A DNA stretch of 6,363 nucleotides from Caldora sp. SIO3E6 (GTDB taxonomy: Bacteria; Cyanobacteriota; Cyanobacteriia; Cyanobacteriales; Coleofasciculaceae): NCBI GenBank assembly GCA_010672185.1, contig JAAHHL010000423.1:1-6363 (forward strand). The letters run 5' to 3'. The notes under the pieces were generated by a model. The model was not told the origin of the DNA, ran no database searches, and saw nothing but the letters and a program-made list of their open reading frames with translations. Within the stretch, counting starts at the first letter, position 1. Each line of letters opens with the position of its first letter. Positions 4,259 to 6,363 of the stretch are shown piece after piece. Position numbers and translations under genes: made by a program.

Positions 4259-6363
4259 ATGTCCGATGAACTAAAAGCCATCTTTGACCGGATTGTAGCA
4301 GGTAGCCATACGGAAACAGATCTTGCTGCATTGCAGGATATTCTGGTATTTCAGGGTAATCAAGATGTCTTGCAATCGGGTAATGGCAATATTAATCTTG
4401 GTCAAGGAAGAGATATCTACATTTACCAAGGAACAGATGCAGCAACTATCAAGGCCATCTTAAAAGAGATTGTGCCAGAACTGTGGACAGTCAATCAACC
4501 CTCTGGCATTCCCCACAATTTACCTCGTAGTGGTGTGGAGAATTTTGTGGGAAGGGATGAGGTGTTGGCAACCCTGCACCAGCAATTACAGCAGAATCAA
4601 CCAGTGGCAATTTCCGCAGTGGCTGGCATGGGAGGGATTGGGAAAACCGAGTTGGCGCTGCAATATGCTTGGCGGCATCGGGAAGAATATCTCGGCGGCA
4701 TTTGTTGGTTGGCGGGAGATAGGTTAGCAGCAGAGGTAATCAACTTTGCTCAAATTTATCTGAAACTGAAGATAAGAGATGATTTAGATTTACGGGGTCA
4801 GGTAAAAGATTGTTGGCAGTATTGGTTTAGTCTGATTCAGGAAAATCAGGAGAAAGTACTGGTAATTATCGATAATGTCACTAGCTATCAGGATGTCAAA
4901 GATTATTTACCTCCAGCTAACTCCCAGTTTCGGGTACTGCTGACAACCCGCCAGCAGTTGGGGAAGCCGGTGCAGGTGCTGCCATTAGCGGAGTTAGATG
5001 AAGCAGCAGCTTTGGAGTTGTTAAAATCTCTGATAAATCAAGCGCGGATTGAGGCAGAATTAGAAGATGCCAAAGAACTATGTCGGTGGCTGGGTTATTT
5101 GCCCCTGGCATTGGAATTAGTAGGAAGATATCTGGCAGAAGAAGAAGATTTATCCCTGGAAGCAATGTTATCCCGGTTGCAGGCACAGGGAGTACAAAAT
5201 CGAGCCTTGGCACTCCATCCCCATGCTGCTGGGATAAGTACCGCTGACAGGGGAGTAGCCGCAGCTTTTGAGTTGAGTTGGGAAACTTTGCCACAAACGG
5301 CTCAGCAATTGGGTTGTTTACTCAGTTTATTTGCTTTAGCTCCGATTCCCTGGGATTTAGTAGAACAAGTGATCAAGGTATGCAATTTACCGCCACCCTC
5401 TGGCAATATTTTCCAGAGATTAATTAGCAACTTACCTTTCTTCAACAAAACTAATAATCAGCCCCTGAGTAGCTTATCGCAATTAGCAACAACGGCAATT
5501 CTGGAAGAAGCCAGATCCACTTTACGTCACCTACACCTAATTCAGCGCAGTGATAAAAATACTTACCAACTGCACCCACTGATTCGGGAATTTTTCCGCT
5601 ACAAAGGGGAAGAGTCTGCTGAAGTCGAGGAGATGAAACAGGGTTTAGCAACAGTAATGGTAGCAATGGCAAAGGAAATTCCTGATCCAATTACCCTAGA
5701 ATCGGTAGAAAAATTTCAACCTGCTATCCCCCATCTGCAAGAAGTGGCAAGGGAATTGCTGGAATATGTCACTGAAGAGGATTTAATTTGGCCTTATACT
5801 GGTTTAGGCAGATTTTATAATGGTCAAGGGTTATATGAGTTAGCAGAACCTTGGTTTAAGGAATGTAAAGCAGGAGCAGAAACTCGCCTAGGTAACAAGC
5901 ATCCCGATTTTGCTACTAGTCTCAACAATTTAGCTAAATTATACAAATCCCAGGGAAGATACTCGGAAGCTGAACCTTTGTACAAAAATGCGATCGCCAT
6001 CGCGAAGCAATCCCTACCTCCAAACCATCCTGATTTAGCTATCCACCTCAACAACTTAGCTAATTTATACCGTTCCCAGGGAGGATACTCGGAAGCTGAA
6101 CCTTTGTACAAAGATGCGATCGCTATCGATAAGCAATCCCTACCTCCAAACCATCCCCAATTAGCTATCAACTTCAACAACTTAGCTGAATTATACCGTT
6201 CCCAGGGAGGATACTCGGAAGCTGAACCTTTGTACAAAGATGCGATCGCTATCGATAAGCAATCCCTACCTCCAAACCATCCCCAATTAGCTACTCACCT
6301 CAACAACTTAGCTCTATTATACGAATCTCAGGGACGATATTCGGAAGCTGAAACATTGTACAA
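4259..6363 (+). CDS. STAND NTPase with NB-ARC domain and TPR sensor array (3' end outside window)
   Basis: The frame is open for 701 codons plus two bases and runs off the window. The order is as follows. A small helical N-terminal module (1-36) resembles effector-associated domains, followed by SGN (40-42) and NINLGQGRDIYI (44-55). NB-ARC starts near FVGRDEVL (96-103). Walker A is GMGGIGKT (123-130) and Walker B is VLVIIDN with Asp205. A sensor-like VLLTTR ends at Arg231, LGYLPLAL (278-285) is the GLPL-type motif, and LHPLIREF (438-445) stands in for MHD. Tetratricopeptide repeats begin near 513, and 42-residue kinesin-light-chain-type units start at 555, 597, 639 and 681. Such proteins bind ATP, oligomerise on sensing and drive an effector; here the upstream caspase is the likely partner. 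No Shine-Dalgarno precedes the ATG; instead CTCCTCC abuts it. No protease or toxin domain lies in the visible part. Confidence 0.9.
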   Translation, partial: MSDELKAIFDRIVAGSHTETDLAALQDILVFQGNQDVLQSGNGNINLGQGRDIYIYQGTDAATIKAILKEIVPELWTVNQPSGIPHNLPRSGVENFVGRDEVLATLHQQLQQNQPVAISAVAGMGGIGKTELALQYAWRHREEYLGGICWLAGDRLAAEVINFAQIYLKLKIRDDLDLRGQVKDCWQYWFSLIQENQEKVLVIIDNVTSYQDVKDYLPPANSQFRVLLTTRQQLGKPVQVLPLAELDEAAALELLKSLINQARIEAELEDAKELCRWLGYLPLALELVGRYLAEEEDLSLEAMLSRLQAQGVQNRALALHPHAAGISTADRGVAAAFELSWETLPQTAQQLGCLLSLFALAPIPWDLVEQVIKVCNLPPPSGNIFQRLISNLPFFNKTNNQPLSSLSQLATTAILEEARSTLRHLHLIQRSDKNTYQLHPLIREFFRYKGEESAEVEEMKQGLATVMVAMAKEIPDPITLESVEKFQPAIPHLQEVARELLEYVTEEDLIWPYTGLGRFYNGQGLYELAEPWFKECKAGAETRLGNKHPDFATSLNNLAKLYKSQGRYSEAEPLYKNAIAIAKQSLPPNHPDLAIHLNNLANLYRSQGGYSEAEPLYKDAIAIDKQSLPPNHPQLAINFNNLAELYRSQGGYSEAEPLYKDAIAIDKQSLPPNHPQLATHLNNLALLYESQGRYSEAETLY
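5921..6363 (+). repeat. 126-bp in-frame TPR-coding repeat, three full units and one partial
   Basis: Units at 5921-6046, 6047-6172, 6173-6298 and 6299-6363 (cut by the window) each code for a 42-residue TPR beginning with (L/F)NNLA. By eye, units 2 and 3 differ at 6 of 126 bases and units 1 and 2 at about 14. The differences cluster at codons for helix positions such as residues 6, 9-10 and 41-42 of the unit. The three full units each carry one HIP1 octamer at the same place (5990-5997, 6116-6123, 6242-6249). Confidence 0.93.

Larger units (their letters stand above)
829..6249. repeat. Scattered HIP1 octamers GCGATCGC
   Basis: I find copies at 829-836, 1444-1451, 2284-2291, 2634-2641, 3913-3920, 4031-4038, 4130-4137, 5990-5997, 6116-6123 and 6242-6249. 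Ten in 6.4 kb is about a hundred times the chance rate for an 8-bp word, and marks the DNA as cyanobacterial. Three lie in spacers and seven in coding sequence. Confidence 0.95.

Noticed and set aside
4470..6237. Open frames in other frames and on the minus strand within the STAND gene, including a repetitive 137-codon one at 5824-6237
   Set aside because: The true frame from 4259 carries Walker and TPR motifs throughout. The repetitive minus-strand frame only mirrors the 126-bp TPR repeats.

Overview
The window looks like chromosomal DNA from a cyanobacterium, probably a filamentous species with a large, repeat-rich genome. At least ten copies of the HIP1 octamer GCGATCGC occur in 6.4 kb. 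Spacers are filled with short tandem heptamers and octamers of the STRR type known from filamentous cyanobacteria. The genes are also typical of such genomes: an orthocaspase, an NB-ARC/TPR STAND protein and a DUF2079 membrane protein. I cannot name the genus. No rRNA, tRNA, CRISPR array or transposase was seen.

Layout. (1) 1-509 is non-coding. It holds a 20-unit array of a two-state octamer (130-289), enclosed by a 17-bp inverted repeat (6-22 / 315-331), then an AT-rich promoter region with a CRP-like palindrome and a TATAAT box. (2) 510-1181 (+) encodes a 223-residue 2-oxoglutarate/Fe(II) dioxygenase. (3) 1164-2597 (-) encodes a 477-residue DUF2079 polytopic membrane protein. It converges on the dioxygenase with an 18-bp tail overlap, and its start codon and first ~18 residues are made from a heptamer repeat. 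(4) 2604-2933 is a repeat-rich spacer. (5) 2934-3926 (+) encodes a caspase-like protease with an intact His/Cys dyad. (6) 3927-4258 is a spacer made largely of three different heptamer arrays plus a palindromic repeat. (7) 4259 to the window end (+) encodes a STAND/NB-ARC NTPase with kinesin-light-chain-type TPRs, cut off by the window edge.

The main biological signal is the caspase/STAND pair. The last ~30 residues of the caspase and the N-terminal linker of the STAND protein share a short motif (TINIGQARDVQI versus NINLGQGRDIYI), each preceded by SGN. This resembles the matched effector/NLR adaptor modules described for bacterial conflict systems. The simplest model is that the TPR array senses a trigger, the NB-ARC module switches and oligomerises, and the shared motif recruits and activates the caspase to kill or arrest the cell. 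The two TPR units that can be compared best are about 95% identical in DNA, so the sensor array has been duplicated or homogenised recently. The dioxygenase and DUF2079 genes show no evident link to this pair.
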